DNA of 64,000 bases from Prunus persica (GCF_000346465.2 NC_034009.1:1221395-1285394), one strand, 5' to 3'. Counted from the first letter of the stretch, positions 45,092 to 57,872 are shown. Made by a program: numbers and translations. The notes: generated by a model not told the origin, from the sequence alone.

Positions 45092-45435
45092 AGCCGCGCG
45101 GCTATACCCGGTTTTGTTTTTAAAAATAGTCTAGCCGTGCGGCTTTACTACGGTAATTTTTTTTTTTCAAAAAAAAAAAATTAGCCTTGCCGAGCGGCTA
45201 TACTTGTTTTGACACACATGGGCGCCTAAGCGCTAGGCTGGTCCTTTTTTTCCTATAAATAGCGGCTATACTCTCGTGAATTTTTTAAAATAGTAAAGCC
45301 GCGCGGCTATACTCGGTTTTTTTTATATAAATAGTATAACCGCTCGGCTATACTCTGGTATTTTTTTAAAAAAATAGTATATATTTTATTTTATTTTATT
45401 TTATAAATAAATAGTATAGCCGAGCGGTGATACTT
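45092..45435. repeat. Spaced GC-palindrome repeats (AGCCGNNCGGCTATAC)
   Basis: Seven variants of the palindromic core GCCGNNCGGC followed by TATAC or similar lie near 45092, 45133, 45188, 45262, 45298, 45338 and 45416. They are separated by AT-rich spacers with T runs and AATAGTAT. They occupy the place where vicilin exons 2-4 should be, so they belong to whatever replaced those exons. Confidence 0.8.
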
Positions 45436-46486
45436 TTTGTATATAATGGGATTTTTTTCAAAATAAAAGAAAATTTTCCCTGATTTTCTTTTATCGATAA
45501 GAGTAGTTTAGAGCATTATCCATTACTTTTAGGTCATTATCCAAGTCTCTATTGTCCTCTTTGATTTTTTTTGCTTTGCTATAATTGTTACCCATGTAAA
45601 GAATTTAGCATTTTCACGTTTAATACTCGTATTATACACCATTGAGAATTATAAGTGTAGAATTATGTCAGTTAGTTAATGGTAATTATATAATTAAATT
45701 AGCCAATAAAGGAGCTCACCATTGAGAGCAATGTAAATTGCTTCAGCATTACAATGGTGTGGAAGAACGAAAGTGTTAGGCTTTGCCTCAAAGATGGCCA
45801 TCCAATAGTTCTTGACGCGGCGGAGAGCCTCAGATTGCCTCTTGGTGAACTTCTCGAGCACATAAAACCCACCTTCATCAGACTTGAATCTTGACTTAAA
45901 CATTTGTGACGGGAAGTAGAAGGGGTTGTCCCTCTCCTCCTCTTCCTTTTCTCTGCCTCCATGTTGATGTTGCTTAATTATAACCAAAAGTTGAAGACAC
46001 AGAGGCAGCAAGGAAAAGAGTGGAAAGGAAGACCAGCAAGTTGCTAGCCTTGATCACCATGGTGATACAAAAGGTTTTTGGTGGCATGCAGAAAGAAGGT
46101 TTTACAAGCCTATTTGTGGTGGAGACAAGTGACATAGCTTAGGTTGCTTGGAGCTTCTACTAGCCACAAGTTTATGGGTTGCTATAAATTTTGCAGTAAA
46201 CCTAGTACTCAGATGTTTGGTAGGATTTCTGTAATATAATTATTGACATAGGCCATCTCCATTCTCCAGAATTATGTAGAGATTGTGCAAATGTGCATTA
46301 GCTTTTAACAATATAGTTTCATACTAAAATGGATTCATTATATTTTCATATTAGAAAAAGAATATCTCTTTTTACAAATAAGCCCATTATAACATGACAT
46401 TTTATTTACTAAAAAAATTCTTAAGTCCAATACTTTAGGAAAACTTCATTATGTACTTTCAAGTGAAAAAGTTGTAACACATGGCA

Positions 46487-46874
46487 TGTTTACTAATCCG
46501 TAATCAGATTAGGAGGAATTAAATTAAGGAGAAGTTGGATTGAGGAGAGTTAGATTACAAATTCCTATTAAAGTTGTTCACTAAACTATATGGAATTAGG
46601 GTAGGAGTGGTTCTAATTATTAAAATGTCCTCGTTGTTAGGTTAAAGTTGATGGCAAATTTGGAATTTTTAAAATTGCATGAGGATATAATGGGTAAAAA
46701 AAGATGGATTCCTAATGGGTTAGTTCTTCATGAATTAGAATACCACCTCCCATCCAAGAATCCAATGTCTCCAAAATTAGGAATTCGCGGGCCCCACTTA
46801 CTTTTAAATTCCTTGATGTGAAGTAAACGCATGAATTATCCATAATTTTAATTCCAATTTGTGATTAGCAAACA
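46487..46874. mobile_element. Candidate MITE with TGTTTRCTAATC ends
   Basis: The left end TGTTTACTAATC (46487-46498) and the right end GATTAGCAAACA (46863-46874) are inverted repeats with one mismatch. The 388-bp interior is AT-rich, with GGAATTAA-type motifs in both orientations. The target duplication is not clear. Confidence 0.5.
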
Positions 46875-47711
46875 CACAATAAGAACCAATTAGATAATGA
46901 CAAGTGGCTAATTGAGTACTGTTTTTCTCTAAATAGGCTCTCTAAACGTTGTATACATGTTTAAATGGATCTATTTTCTCTCTTTTTCTCAAGCTTCCCC
47001 CTCCCCTCTTAAGCCTGGCTTTTACGAGAGCTCGAAATATTCAAAGATCCCGACAGGCTTAGCTAGCCCAATTTGAAATCCAAAGTTTCAAAATTTAGCC
47101 CAACATGTCGTTTAGAAATTTTGAATTTATCCAAGCAAACAAACAACCCCCAAAATAACAGAAAAAGAATGTAGATAAACACAGAAATTTCGAAAAACAA
47201 AAACTGGAGGAAAAATCCATTTTAAACACAAAATGCAACTAATCACAATCCGTAAGGGACTCGAACACAAACTTCTTCAAGTGGCGGCAAATCGTGTCAT
47301 AACCGTTATGGGAAAAGAATTCAGAATCCTAACTTATTTTCAAGAGAAAAATCCTTCTCCACATTCTCTGAGGATTAAATGAAATTCATGTATAAATAAT
47401 ATAAAGCCACCTTGCTCTCCCATGCTCACTGCTCCCTCCGATCAACCACTAACCACCTAGAAACCCAATAGTTCTAACCTAGCAACTCCCTCCCTCTTTC
47501 TTTTACTTTTCCTTCTTCTGCAAGTCTAATACTTTCACACAAAAACCCTAATTCTAGCTCACTCTCCCCAATTTGAATAACTAAACATAAAAAAGACTTC
47601 ATCTTGAACATTTTTACCCAAAACCCATATCCTAATCCCTGTGATTTCTGCTTCAAAACCATTAAAAGCCCAAGCCTTTTGTTCTTGAACCCAGAACCCA
47701 GTTGCAAGGCA

Positions 47712-48719
47712 ATGGTTTCAAAACGGTGCCGTCTTCTCCGCTCATCAAGTCAGGGTGAGACAGGGTTGTACACCCATATTCAGCCTCTTCAGCCGTCTGT
47801 GCCTCTTGGGGAACCGGCGCGGCAGAAAAGGCCTCAGAGCCAAACCATAAAACAGCTGGAGAAGCAGCCTCAGTCTCAGCATCAGCCGAGTATCTTTAGG
47901 TTGAATTCGCCGACTGAGGAGAAAAGCGACTACGTCTTTAAGGAGCAGCCTGATGAAGGGTTCAGAGCTTTCCTCAAATGCTGTTCCTTGTGCAAGAAGC
48001 AACTCAAACAAGATGGAGATGTCTACATGTATGGGTACGTAAGTCGACTTTGCTTTAATTTCTTTTTTCTAATCGGGTTTTTAGGCAAATAGGATTTAAA
48101 ATCTTGGAACTAGTTTATAGCGCCAAAAATGTTGATATCAGCTTGTGATCTCCCTGTTTTTAGTCTAATCTAATTTTAAAAGTTCATATCCCTTAAAAAA
48201 TAATTTATATTGATAAAATTATGTGTATCCAACGTTGCTAATACAAGTCGGTTTAAGAAAAGAATGTGATTCGTGTAGCATTACTTGTAAGTTATGTAGA
48301 AGCTTTCTTGCTAGTCATCAATTTTAGAAACTATGTACAAATGTGGAAAACTGGAGGGAATGAAGTAGATTATTTGTGAAAACAGGGTAACCCCAATTAT
48401 TTGTTTTATCTGGTTTACCTTATACATTACAGATACTTGTTTTTGACTGATTTCATGCATGTTACGCATTTTTAACAACTTTTTGAAATGTTGCAGGTTT
48501 TCCTTGTTTGTTAGATTAGATTACATCAAAATACGTGATGTTTCACACTGATACTAATATGACCTGAAATTTTGATGATGCAGATGCCTAACTGCATATT
48601 GCTCCCCTGAATGCCGAGACAATCAGATGGCTTTGGACGGGTTTGACAAAAAAATTGCTGCAGATCTTGAAATAAGAAAAATGGAAGTTTTTGGCAAACC
48701 AAATGCACCATTGCACTGA
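47712..48719 (+). CDS. FCS-like zinc finger (FLZ, formerly DUF581) protein
   Basis: Two exons, 47712-48034 and 48584-48719, joined in phase 2 by a GT-AG intron, give 152 residues. The FLZ domain is at about 86-128: FLKCCSLCKKQL, then DVYMYG and YCSPECRDNQM, with two CxxC/CxxxC pairs as zinc ligands. The intron interrupts the domain directly after MYG. The N-terminal half is Q, P and S-rich and probably disordered. FLZ proteins bind SnRK1 kinase and tune energy and stress signalling. The start ATG at 47712 is the first in frame after a long pyrimidine-rich leader. The usual arginine after YMY is replaced by GC here (MYGCLTAYC), a small departure from the consensus. Confidence 0.88.
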
Positions 48720-51162
48720 AGCTGGCACTGTAGACTACATTAGTGTAGGAAAAACTATTTTTTACAAATTCTTTCGTAGCTTGGCATGTTAATTGTCAAT
48801 GGTTTCTGAATAAACAGAAACCAAGATGCCAGCTACAATTCTTAATGATAAGGAGACGTCTGCTAATCTACTGATAATTTTTTATTCTTATTGGATGGCA
48901 ATTAATTGTAGGAAACTTTTTAGGCCTGAGATCATGTGATGTTTATTTATTTGATTGATGTATAAAGCCAAATATCTGTTTGTATATTCACTTCCAATTG
49001 CCACTTAAAATATTTAGGAAATGTGACTGCAGAATAAATTAAACTTCTTTACCACTAGCTTCTCATTTGTTTCCAGAAACAATTAACAATATGACTTGGA
49101 AGCTCCGTTTTAAAAACCAATTTACTAAATTTGAGTTATTGTTGCTGTTGGGTTTTTGAGTCCACCGCCAGAGCCCATGGATGGATCATGGAAGGAGAGA
49201 TTGGACAGACAAAGAATAAAAAGAAGGAACCACACTGACACCTAATGCAACCCAAGTTTATTTAGTGGGTTTCAACTTTTTAATTTCTGAAAAATAAAAA
49301 AAAGTTAAGCACCTTCTCGGCAAATTTGGTTTTAGTGCTTCTGTTGTTTCAGACTTTTAGCAGAAACATACAGAAGTGATGATAGGGTGATAGCAATCTC
49401 TCCGTTAGGAAAGAATCTCTAAATCATGACTTCTCGACATAAACTGGCAGGACTGTAAAATTTGGTTTGCTTGTCAAGTCTATGAAGATGAAGTACACTG
49501 CATTTTCAGTAAATAATCACCAAGGCCCAGATAGCTATCAGAAAACTTCCTTTATTCTGTGCTGCTACTCGCACTTTATGTAATAAAAATTCATGAATTC
49601 TTTTCCCCTGTTATTTAATTTTAATGTAAAACTAGAAAAATAATCCCACCCTTCACGTTTTTAATGATTTTTTTTTCTTGGGCGAGGGTTCTAATGCATG
49701 CGTTTGTTTTTGGTTATTTATTTGTCCACTGAGTATAAAAATCATGGCAGTTTTCTTTTGTTGGCTGCTTGCACCTGTTCTAAGTGGTCCTTACTAGAAG
49801 GTAATCATGAGAATTTGGCGCATGCAAACTGGTAAAGACAAATGTGGAAATGCAACCCACTACAAATGAAAGCAGTCTCTAAATCATGGTTGCTCATCCA
49901 TATACCTGTCAAAACCTGTAAAAACTGACCCATGCTTTCCTAGTTTATTTACCAACCTCACAGTTAAAAAAGGAAAAGCAGATGCAGAGTGGGGATGGGA
50001 GACTATCAAGAGCAGCTCCAACTTTTGCAGTAAAATCAATTGCCACAACAGGAAGATACAGGAGGCTTTAAACATTTTTTCTATTTTTTCTTCTTTGACA
50101 ATTGCCTCAACAGGCCTCCATCAAATCTTTTACTTCTTCTTTTGCATTTAATACAAAAAGGATGTAAGAAAATGATTATTTTGACCCTTTCACTTTCATT
50201 CACTCATCATATATATTCCTAATTCCTAAACACAAAGAATCATGAATAAAAAAATCCTTCATCTTCCCACTTGGCTAGTTCTGGTTGGCTGAGATTACCC
50301 TGCAAGAGAAAAGTTTTTAATGGTAAGCTTATGGGCAAGTAATTATTACCATAAGCGTAGAAGTATTCACTTTTCAACAAAATTATAGTACCTAATAATT
50401 GTGCAGAAGACGAAATGCTCGAGTTGCCAGTGGGGTAGGTATCTGTTAATTGAGTGACCAAATAATGCAGTGTTCTGACTGCTGAAACTGTTTCTTACTG
50501 CTAACCAACTGTTGTTACTGTACAACTTGCTGTTGATGTATAGAGTTAAACTGACCAAAATTGCAAAATTAACACCTGATAAGAGAAAGTAAAGCGTCAA
50601 ATTAGACAAAGCAAAACCAAGATGTACAGCAAAACCAAGAAAAGTGAAAAAGAAAAAAAGACTAACCTTTTTCGGTTTGTGGGCTAGGAGAAGTCTCCAT
50701 CACCCTTCAAGATTAGTTCTTCAAAGTGATTCCCGCCTGCAACTGGGGACCAAATTGTAAATTAGGAACATAAAGAAGCAAGAGATCTACTGCTCAAGAA
50801 AATAGAGAGAGAAAATTTGAGAGACTTTCAGGTTACTTAAAGAGGCATCATTCCTCTCCTTCAATGAGATTTTTTAAAGGTATATTCTACAGGATGACAG
50901 ATGTATAGATTGAAGGATCTGATTGAGCCGGACAGCGGTGGAGTTAAAAGGTTCCTATACCCCCCAGACAACCAGAATGCTCAGGAGTGTGACAGATGAA
51001 ACTTTCATGAAACAAGGGTCAAATGGGAGAAAGGGAATGGGTCGCTTGAATAATTTAGGATGCAAAACCAATTATGGTTTGCAGGAAATAAAAAATGAAC
51101 TTATTCAACATGTATTGGCAACCTAGTGGAACAACTAAACTATATAACTTTAAAATATTAAA

Positions 51163-51195
<33 letters not shown>

Positions 51196-51307
51196 AGTGA
51201 AACACACACTCAGACAACCATATCATTTGTGTGCAGGCATCAGAGAGGGAGAGAGAAAGCATACTTGAATGCAGGACCGGTGTCGGTCATCATTGTTCTC
51301 TCATCCT
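48720..51307. other. Intergenic DNA, no gene seen
   Basis: The first ~300 bp probably hold the 3'UTR of the FLZ gene. The remainder is AT-rich, with short open frames that have no recognisable domain. A (TA)n run lies at about 51166-51188. 51200-51307 is likely the 3'UTR of the phosphatase gene. Confidence 0.5.
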
Positions 51308-54300
51308 TCAGAAAAAGTTTAGCTCAGTATATCCATGAGAATATGGAAGAAGCTCCTCCACTTCAATCCTGGAACTAGAATAACTCGTGCTTTTCTTCAA
51401 CCGGCTCTGGCTTGACTCAACCTCAGCCCAAAATACACCATAAACTGGTCTGTGATCTGAGAACCTAGATTCTCCACGGACATAAGATAATTGTTGGAGA
51501 CCTTCACCATACCACAATATTCGATCACACCTTCACCGACAAAAGTGAACAAATTAGCATTGCAAGTTTTTGGTTATTGGCATGCCCATGCATAGGCTGC
51601 AGTACCAACTTTCATCATTTTGCTCTAAGATCAATCCATTTTTCTTCACTTTACACCCCATTTTCCCTTCTATTTCAAGCATAATTCTCCATACAGTAGG
51701 AAAGAAAGTCTTACCAAGCAGGTGTTCGACGTTTCTCCTTTGGGTGCATATCATCCCCTGCGTATCTGTCTGAGTTAGTTGAATACTTGTAAGTTGGTGG
51801 AAAATAAATCTTCCCCTCATTCCAGCCAGCAAAGACACGACCACGTTTCTGCTCTAGCCGTAACTGTCAAAAGAACCAACGTCAATTTATGATGAAACTT
51901 TTACTACTGCAGTAGTAAAGAACAAAGGCAAGGATTTAAAAACAGAGAAATATATTGGGGGACTTGAAAACATGCCTGGTCATTCTCTAACAAGGCCCTC
52001 CAATTTTGCATCTCAACTAACGCTTTAGCAGAGCGGTATGAGAGGGAAATTCGATAATTCAAATCCCCAAGCCATATAACTCGACTAGATAAGAAGTGAG
52101 AGAAAACATTATTAGTTTATTATAAGAAAATCATTGGGCAATGGTACTTATAAAAGAGGCATATACACGCAGCTGAACACTATATGTAATATGTAATCAA
52201 TGGTTGATGAGCAAAAATCTTACTCATGCTCCAGGATTGTTTCTGGGGATTTCAGCGCGCGGGAGCCATTAACCCGTGGAAACCTGGTCTTCCGAAGGAT
52301 TTCCATGACATCTGAATTCCTTCTTAGTTCATCACCCTCCTTCTGTCCCGATGTTAAGTGAGTACAAACAAAGCAAAAGGTTGTATCGTGCAAAGACATA
52401 CTTACAGAGATGGATCCCTGTTAATCCAAACAGAAAATTTGCATTTGCTAAGTTGATTACAATTGAAAAAATGCATTGAAAAGAATCAAAACAACCATAT
52501 AATTAATTCAATCAATACCTTATTCCCAAGATAACCCATCAATCCTCTTCCAACACATGATACTTTCATGTTTTGAACATAATCCCTCAGTTCACTCCTG
52601 ACCCATACTGTAAGAAAGATGCCAACCATTTGCTTGCTTGCAACTAAGTTGTACCTTGAATGCCCTCCTGGCATTCTATATCCATTTTCATTGGATGCAG
52701 ATCCACCATAGGACATTGGTGAGAATAAAACAGTACTTGGTGAATCACCTGGTCCATTATCATCATCAGACGAAGCCCACCTAGAATAGTCACTTGGCCT
52801 TGAGTAGTCACTTGGCCTTGAGTAGTCACTCGGCCTTGAATAGTCACTTGGCCTATGACCCCATCTGAAACTGGGATCATAGTCACTTGGCCTGTGACCA
52901 AAGATCACTCGATCACAAACACTGAACCTTCGATCAAGTCGAGGTTGTGAGATTGAAGGGTCATTCTCCGTTCTCCAGCTTTGGGTCGCCTGGAATGATC
53001 GGCGTTGAAAGAAAGAAGAGCTCTTCTGCCTACTTGATCCTTCAAAATCTGCATGCAGTTCTACAATTGGATGAGGGATGGGAGATGGTGTATAGCACCC
53101 ACTACCCCCGCTGGTACCGGGAAGATTGTTTAAAGTCTTTCGAATGAGAGCCAGCCATTTCTTGGCAGGGCCATTGTCTTCTGCTCCCAGAACATTACCA
53201 GCATTTAGGGGAACTATCTCTTGAAATCTGAAAGAGAGAAGTATACATATATCTTTTAGCAACGGGTCAATAACAGAGTTTGTTCAGAAAGATGATAGCA
53301 TATAAACAACCAAACCTTACCCAAGAACATAAATGTCTGCAGGAGGTGAGGCATGAAGCCACTCATCTAGTTTTAAATTACTTGGTGGAGATCTTCCAGC
53401 CACATTCCATGTAGCAACAAAAATGCTGCTCCAAATCAAAAGGAAGAAAACTTGTCAATAAATAATATATTAGATAAAGTACTTTATCAAGAACATTGTG
53501 AAAGAAGATATAGACATTTACCTATGGTTTTCTACATCTATGATTCGAGGATGGTCAAGATTCATTTTTCGTCGACGGACCTGCTCTGGGTTCTTGCTAA
53601 ATTTCTCTGTGCAATAAAGTGAGAGAAAATAATATGAGGAAAAGAGACCAATAATGCCTAGTCTTGAGACATGAAAGAGAGGGGCTGATTCAAATAGTTT
53701 CTTTCAGATTATACCCAACCTGTCTTGCTTTTCTTAATTGTGCACGGTTCCCTCTCTGAGAAGCTAGTCCTGTATTCGACCTGATCACCTCCTGAAGAAG
53801 AAAATTATTGGCAATGCATTAATTTTGAGTTCAAAAAAGAAAACACAAGAGAGGTCAAAATAAGCACCAAAAGAGATTTACATGTTTCAAATTGGTTTCA
53901 TATATAGCCAAACCAGATAGGACAATAAGAATAGCTATGAGAACGAAAATAAGTCAGAATTTAGAAGTTAGCATTTTACATTACTTCTGAAAAATAAGTC
54001 AATTTTAGAAGCTATAGCAGCATTTACCAATTACTTTTCTTTTTATAGTTTCTCTCAGTTTTCTGTAGTGAGCTTAAGATTATGTCACCCAGAACCCCAA
54101 TAATGATTTAATAATAGCAAGAACCAATCATGTACCGCATGGGTAAAGAAAACAAAGCAAAGATTTCGACCTCCAGAAACAACATCATCTGCCTGAAAGT
54201 CCTCAGTTTTGCTCTTGATATTGAACCACTTTCTGACCATTTTCTTTGACCATGAGAGCTTCACCAAACAACAAATTGAAGAATCAGCAAACCATTTCCA

Positions 54301-54424
54301 GAAATCAAAACAAAACAAAACAAAAGAATAATAAACAAATTCATAAATTTTTCATTAAAATAAATACTTTTTCCAGCAGAAGAAAGTAAAAAACCTTGCT
54401 TTTCTTGGAATTCTCATCTCTCAT
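51308..54424 (-). CDS. Type I inositol polyphosphate 5-phosphatase (CVP2/CVL1 class)
   Basis: Ten exons on the minus strand: 54424-54395, 54258-54171, 53791-53720, 53606-53522, 53425-53321, 53227-52519, 52417-52224, 52084-51976, 51863-51715 and 51530-51308. All phases agree, giving 587 residues. Nine junctions are GT-AG or acceptable; the exon 8 donor is GC. Motifs: [31 protein letters not shown]-type [22 protein letters not shown] (WxGDxNxR) and [12 protein letters not shown] (PxWCDRxL), followed by [10 protein letters not shown]. The enzyme removes the 5-phosphate from inositol phosphates and phosphoinositides, affecting Ca2+ and membrane signalling. A long disordered insert (about residues 170-310) includes tandem RPSDYS repeats. 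No lesion is seen. Confidence 0.93.
52783..52854 (-). repeat. In-frame 18-bp minisatellite coding RPSDYS repeats
   Basis: Four near-identical 18-bp units code for RPSDYS four times in a row, after two isolated HRPSDY copies upstream in the protein. The repeats lie in the disordered insert between the two halves of the phosphatase domain and preserve the frame. Confidence 0.9.
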
Positions 54425-55020
54425 TGTTTCACTATTACTTCATACAGCTCTGCAGTATTATTCTCTGCAATTCTTGGGCTTCTGGTTTTTTAACCAGTAT
54501 CAGCCAAAGATACTCTCCCCTTCCCCAATTTCTGGGTTTTCACTCTGAGGAGCTCTAGACTATGAACAAGTTCAGTCCTTTGTGTTTTCCCAATAGCTCC
54601 TTAAACTCTCAGAAATAATAATAATAAAAAAAGCTCCAAATATTGAAAGAAGGAGAGCAAACAACAAATGGGTTTTCTTGTTTTGGTCTTGTTGTGCTAT
54701 GTATACACACACTCTCTCTCTGTGGCTAAGTGTTGAGGCTCAGAGAAGCAAAAGAAGCGCAGAAGAATATGAAAGCACAACGACTGGAATGAGAAAGAGA
54801 GAGAAAGAGAGACAACGCTTTAATGCGTGGAAGTGAGATGAGATTCTGAAGTAGAACAAGACAATGCGGCAGACATGGAGAGAGAGAGAAGCGAAGCTTT
54901 CTCTTTCTCTCTCTTTGAACCAAAGGGCCTCGTTCTTAGTAACAACAGCAAAGTATCGAATTTGAACAGTATAAAGTGCCCAGAGACAGAGAGAGAGAAA
55001 GACACAGTCTTTGTGGGCTT
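54425..55020 (-). promoter_or_regulatory. Likely 5'UTR and promoter region of the phosphatase gene
   Basis: On the minus strand the ~550 bp upstream of the start codon are rich in CT/GA runs (54715, 54795, 54880, 54985), common in plant leaders. No TATA box is obvious. The boundaries are inferred. Confidence 0.4.
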
Positions 55021-55834
55021 TTCTTTTTAATTTCTATTTATTTTTTTAATTTGAAAAATATTTTACCTCAAAGCTCAAGGCAGGCCCAACATGATGGGGC
55101 AACGGGCATGTCGTTTAGCTTTAGCTTCTGAACAGAAACGAGCCGGTCAGCAGAACAAAGGCTGCCCACGGTCAGCAAAGTGAAGGGCAGGTTTGAGAAC
55201 CAGACATATACCCTCCTCCCCTATAGCTGTATCCTTCTACCCCATTTCGGTCTACCCATCAAAGTAAAAAGCAGTTAAAGAAGGAAAAAGATAAAGGGAA
55301 TGTATCTGCTCTTGTTCTAGTACTAATACTATATTTGTTTTCTGCTGCTCTTTTTTATTTTATTATTTTCTTCTTTTTGCTGGCAAAGAATGTTTGGGGT
55401 TGAAGAAATAGTGTCTTGAGTCTTGACAATAAACAAAACAAATTGATACATTCCCTACTTGGGTTTTTTGTGTTTTTGTGAAATTGTTGGGTTTTTGTGG
55501 TTTTGGGAGGCATTCAACTTTAGCAATGTATAAAATTCCCTCAACAAACTTCATTTTTTGTCCTTTTAGGTTTTTCCAAAGTTCCAAACTTTAATTTTTT
55601 TGAGCAATGTGGATGTATGTGTCATGTGTGCGATTCTCTATGTTGTTATTATAGATGAAATGATTGTGGATGTTGGGTTGGGAACTTGGGAGAATGTTTA
55701 TTAAGCAATTTTGAGGCTTTCTTGGCTCAATCTAGGTTTTGTGTCTTTGGAAACATATGCAGCTGTCCCAAATTTTGGGTGTTGGGGTTCTCTTTTTAAT
55801 TCTTTAGAAGCTACCAACTTATAAAGATGTGAGC

Positions 55835-55968
55835 TTTTTTTTTTTTTTTTTTTTTTATACAAACGATATTGGGAGAAAAGGGATACTGTCAATGTGTCAT
55901 GAAAATTCGAACTTGAGATCACTTATCTGCAAGTCAAGGCTCTTTCCACTAAACTAGACCACATTAAC
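55835..55968 (-). mobile_element. tRNA-derived SINE
   Basis: On the minus strand the element opens with TGGTCTAGTTTAGTGG, a good pol III A box. About 30 nt later comes AGTTCGAAT, a B-box match, and it ends in TTGTATAAAAA plus a ~20-nt A tail (the T run at 55835-55856 on the plus strand). Confidence 0.6.
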
Positions 55969-57761
55969 ATAGATTTGAATTTATATAACATTATCTTTAA
56001 TTTTTATTTTCATTATTATAATTATTATTTGCACGGGGATCTTTTGACTTAGAAGGCATTTGAGCAATATTTGTGTGGTCACACAAAGTGTCCTACTTCT
56101 ATAGTTTGATGTGCCCGCCGCCCATGCCAAACTCTAGCTCTTCTTGAGCCTTCAACAACAACATGTTTGAAAGCCAATCTTTGAACAAAACAAGGTCTTT
56201 ACCCTTTTTGGTTTAGGATAGGCTCTCAAATTTGAAGTCCTAATTTTTTTTCCCCAAAAGTTTGAAGTCTTAATTGACCAGTATTAAACTCTTAATACCC
56301 ATGACCCCATAAGCATCCAAGAGGCAGAGAGAGCTAGGCTGTCTCTTGCATTTTGTATTAGTTGTCGCAAATCCTCATGATTATTATTGGGTCTTAAACC
56401 ATTGATTAGGGGCATGCTTTACATGTTAGAGGACAAAATGTATTGTGCAAACGGCGGAACAATTGTTGTTGGGGGCACCACAAAGGCATAAATCAAAATC
56501 CACCCACATTCCAAATGGAAATCCTTAATAGCTTCATTAGCCTCCACTAACTACTTGTAGTTTTTATGATGACCAATTGGTCCCAAATAGATATGCAAGA
56601 TTGGGACTTGCATATAAATGCATTGTTTGCCTTTGTTATGAAGATGAAAAGCCCAACTGTACCACAATTTCAGGCTCTAGCAAAAATAATTAGTAATAAA
56701 TTCAAATTTTCAACATTGGAAAAAAAGTACCACTAAATTAAGCCATTCCACATCTATCCATGTGGACAGAAGTACGAACTCCCAAAACGACGCACAATCG
56801 CTTGTACTTAAAAAATAAATTAAACAAATTACAAACCCTTTGAAATAGCACTTAAAATAGCATACATAAAAAGACTTCCACTCAAAAACCTAAGGCATCC
56901 ACAACCCCATTTATATACAGAAAACAATTAGGCCATGTTTTAGCCTTTTTCATTCTTTTTGGTCAGACAGTCCATGTTTTAGCTAGGCTGAGCTAAATCA
57001 TGCTCAATATCCGCAAGAGAGTCTGCCACCAAATTACTTTTCTCAATCCAAAGTTTCCATTTGGGTTAAGGCCATGAAGTAGTAATGAGTGAACTTGCAA
57101 GTTTAAAAACTTAAAAGAAAAACTTAAGCAATTTTTTTAACTAGAAAATGGTATCATATACGCACTACCCCAAGTTTCAAAAACATGTAATAATGAGTTT
57201 ACTTCCATTTTGCTCATCAAGGTTATCTAATCAGCATTAAATCATTCAATCTTCATGAAATGGTTGGTGAATTATTTGCTTTTGCTTTTGTATGGATGGA
57301 TTTTAGGACGACATTGTTTTCAATTTGCTTCTGCTAATGTGGGTCTTAGGGAATGATTTGAAGCAATAACGAGAAAAAGTTAGTACTGAAATAGTGCAAA
57401 GGAACATGTAAAGTGAGAGATTGTATCAAAGACACAGAGCTAATGGGCCATCCCTTGTAATTGGATATCTAAAGGGAAAAAAACTCGAACAAAGTGGCCC
57501 CACTACGATTGGAAATATACTTCATTCTTCTCCACTTTGAGAACCTCACAATTGACGAAGGATTTCAGGAAAATTCAAATGGGTATCTAACAAAAATCAT
57601 ATTCTTTTGATTCAATGAAGACATGATAAAAAAAGGGAAATTTGGACATGCATACTCATCAATATGCGGATATTGTAAGCATATGAAAGGATGCTAGTAT
57701 ATAATTGTTTTTTCGTCCATAAATTTGGTTTGGTTCTGTGCAAATAAATGATACCATAGTG

Positions 57762-57872
57762 TATTTTTATACAAGCGATATTGTGGGAAAAGGGAGAGGA
57801 GGAAAAATCCAACACATGACTTCGGATGTAAGAATAACTGCTCTTAACCACTTGAACTATAATTAAGCCCTA
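57762..57872 (-). mobile_element. Second, more decayed copy of the same SINE family
   Basis: On the minus strand it has AGTTCAAGTGGTTAAGAGC (A-box-like), a weak B-box region, and the same 3' end as the copy at 55835: TTTTCCCACAATATCGCTTGTAT against TTCTCCCAATATCGTTTGTAT. No long A tail remains. Confidence 0.5.

Larger units (their letters stand above)
39644..46060 (-). pseudogene. Broken vicilin gene, interrupted by a Copia element
   Basis: Pieces, minus strand: exon 1 at 46060-45720 (signal peptide MVIKASNLLVFLS, then NPFYFPSQMFKSRF and the first cupin start FVLPHHCNAEAIYIALNG); exon 5 split into about 45075-45025 (MMPHYNSKSIYL) and 40145-39881; exon 6 at 39792-39644. Lesions: a stop and frame change just after the signal peptide (near 46012-45980), no recognisable exons 2-4, a 4.9-kb Copia insertion in exon 5, and a one-base loss in exon 5 near the VFVIPA motif. 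Unlike its neighbour it has no CxxxC hairpin region, so it descends from a plain vicilin or lost that region. Exon 6 and splice sites remain well preserved, which suggests recent decay. Confidence 0.88.

Noticed and set aside
50917..50940. TGATTGAGCCG, which matches the start of miR171
   Set aside because: Only about the first eleven bases agree. The rest diverges and no foldback arm is visible nearby.
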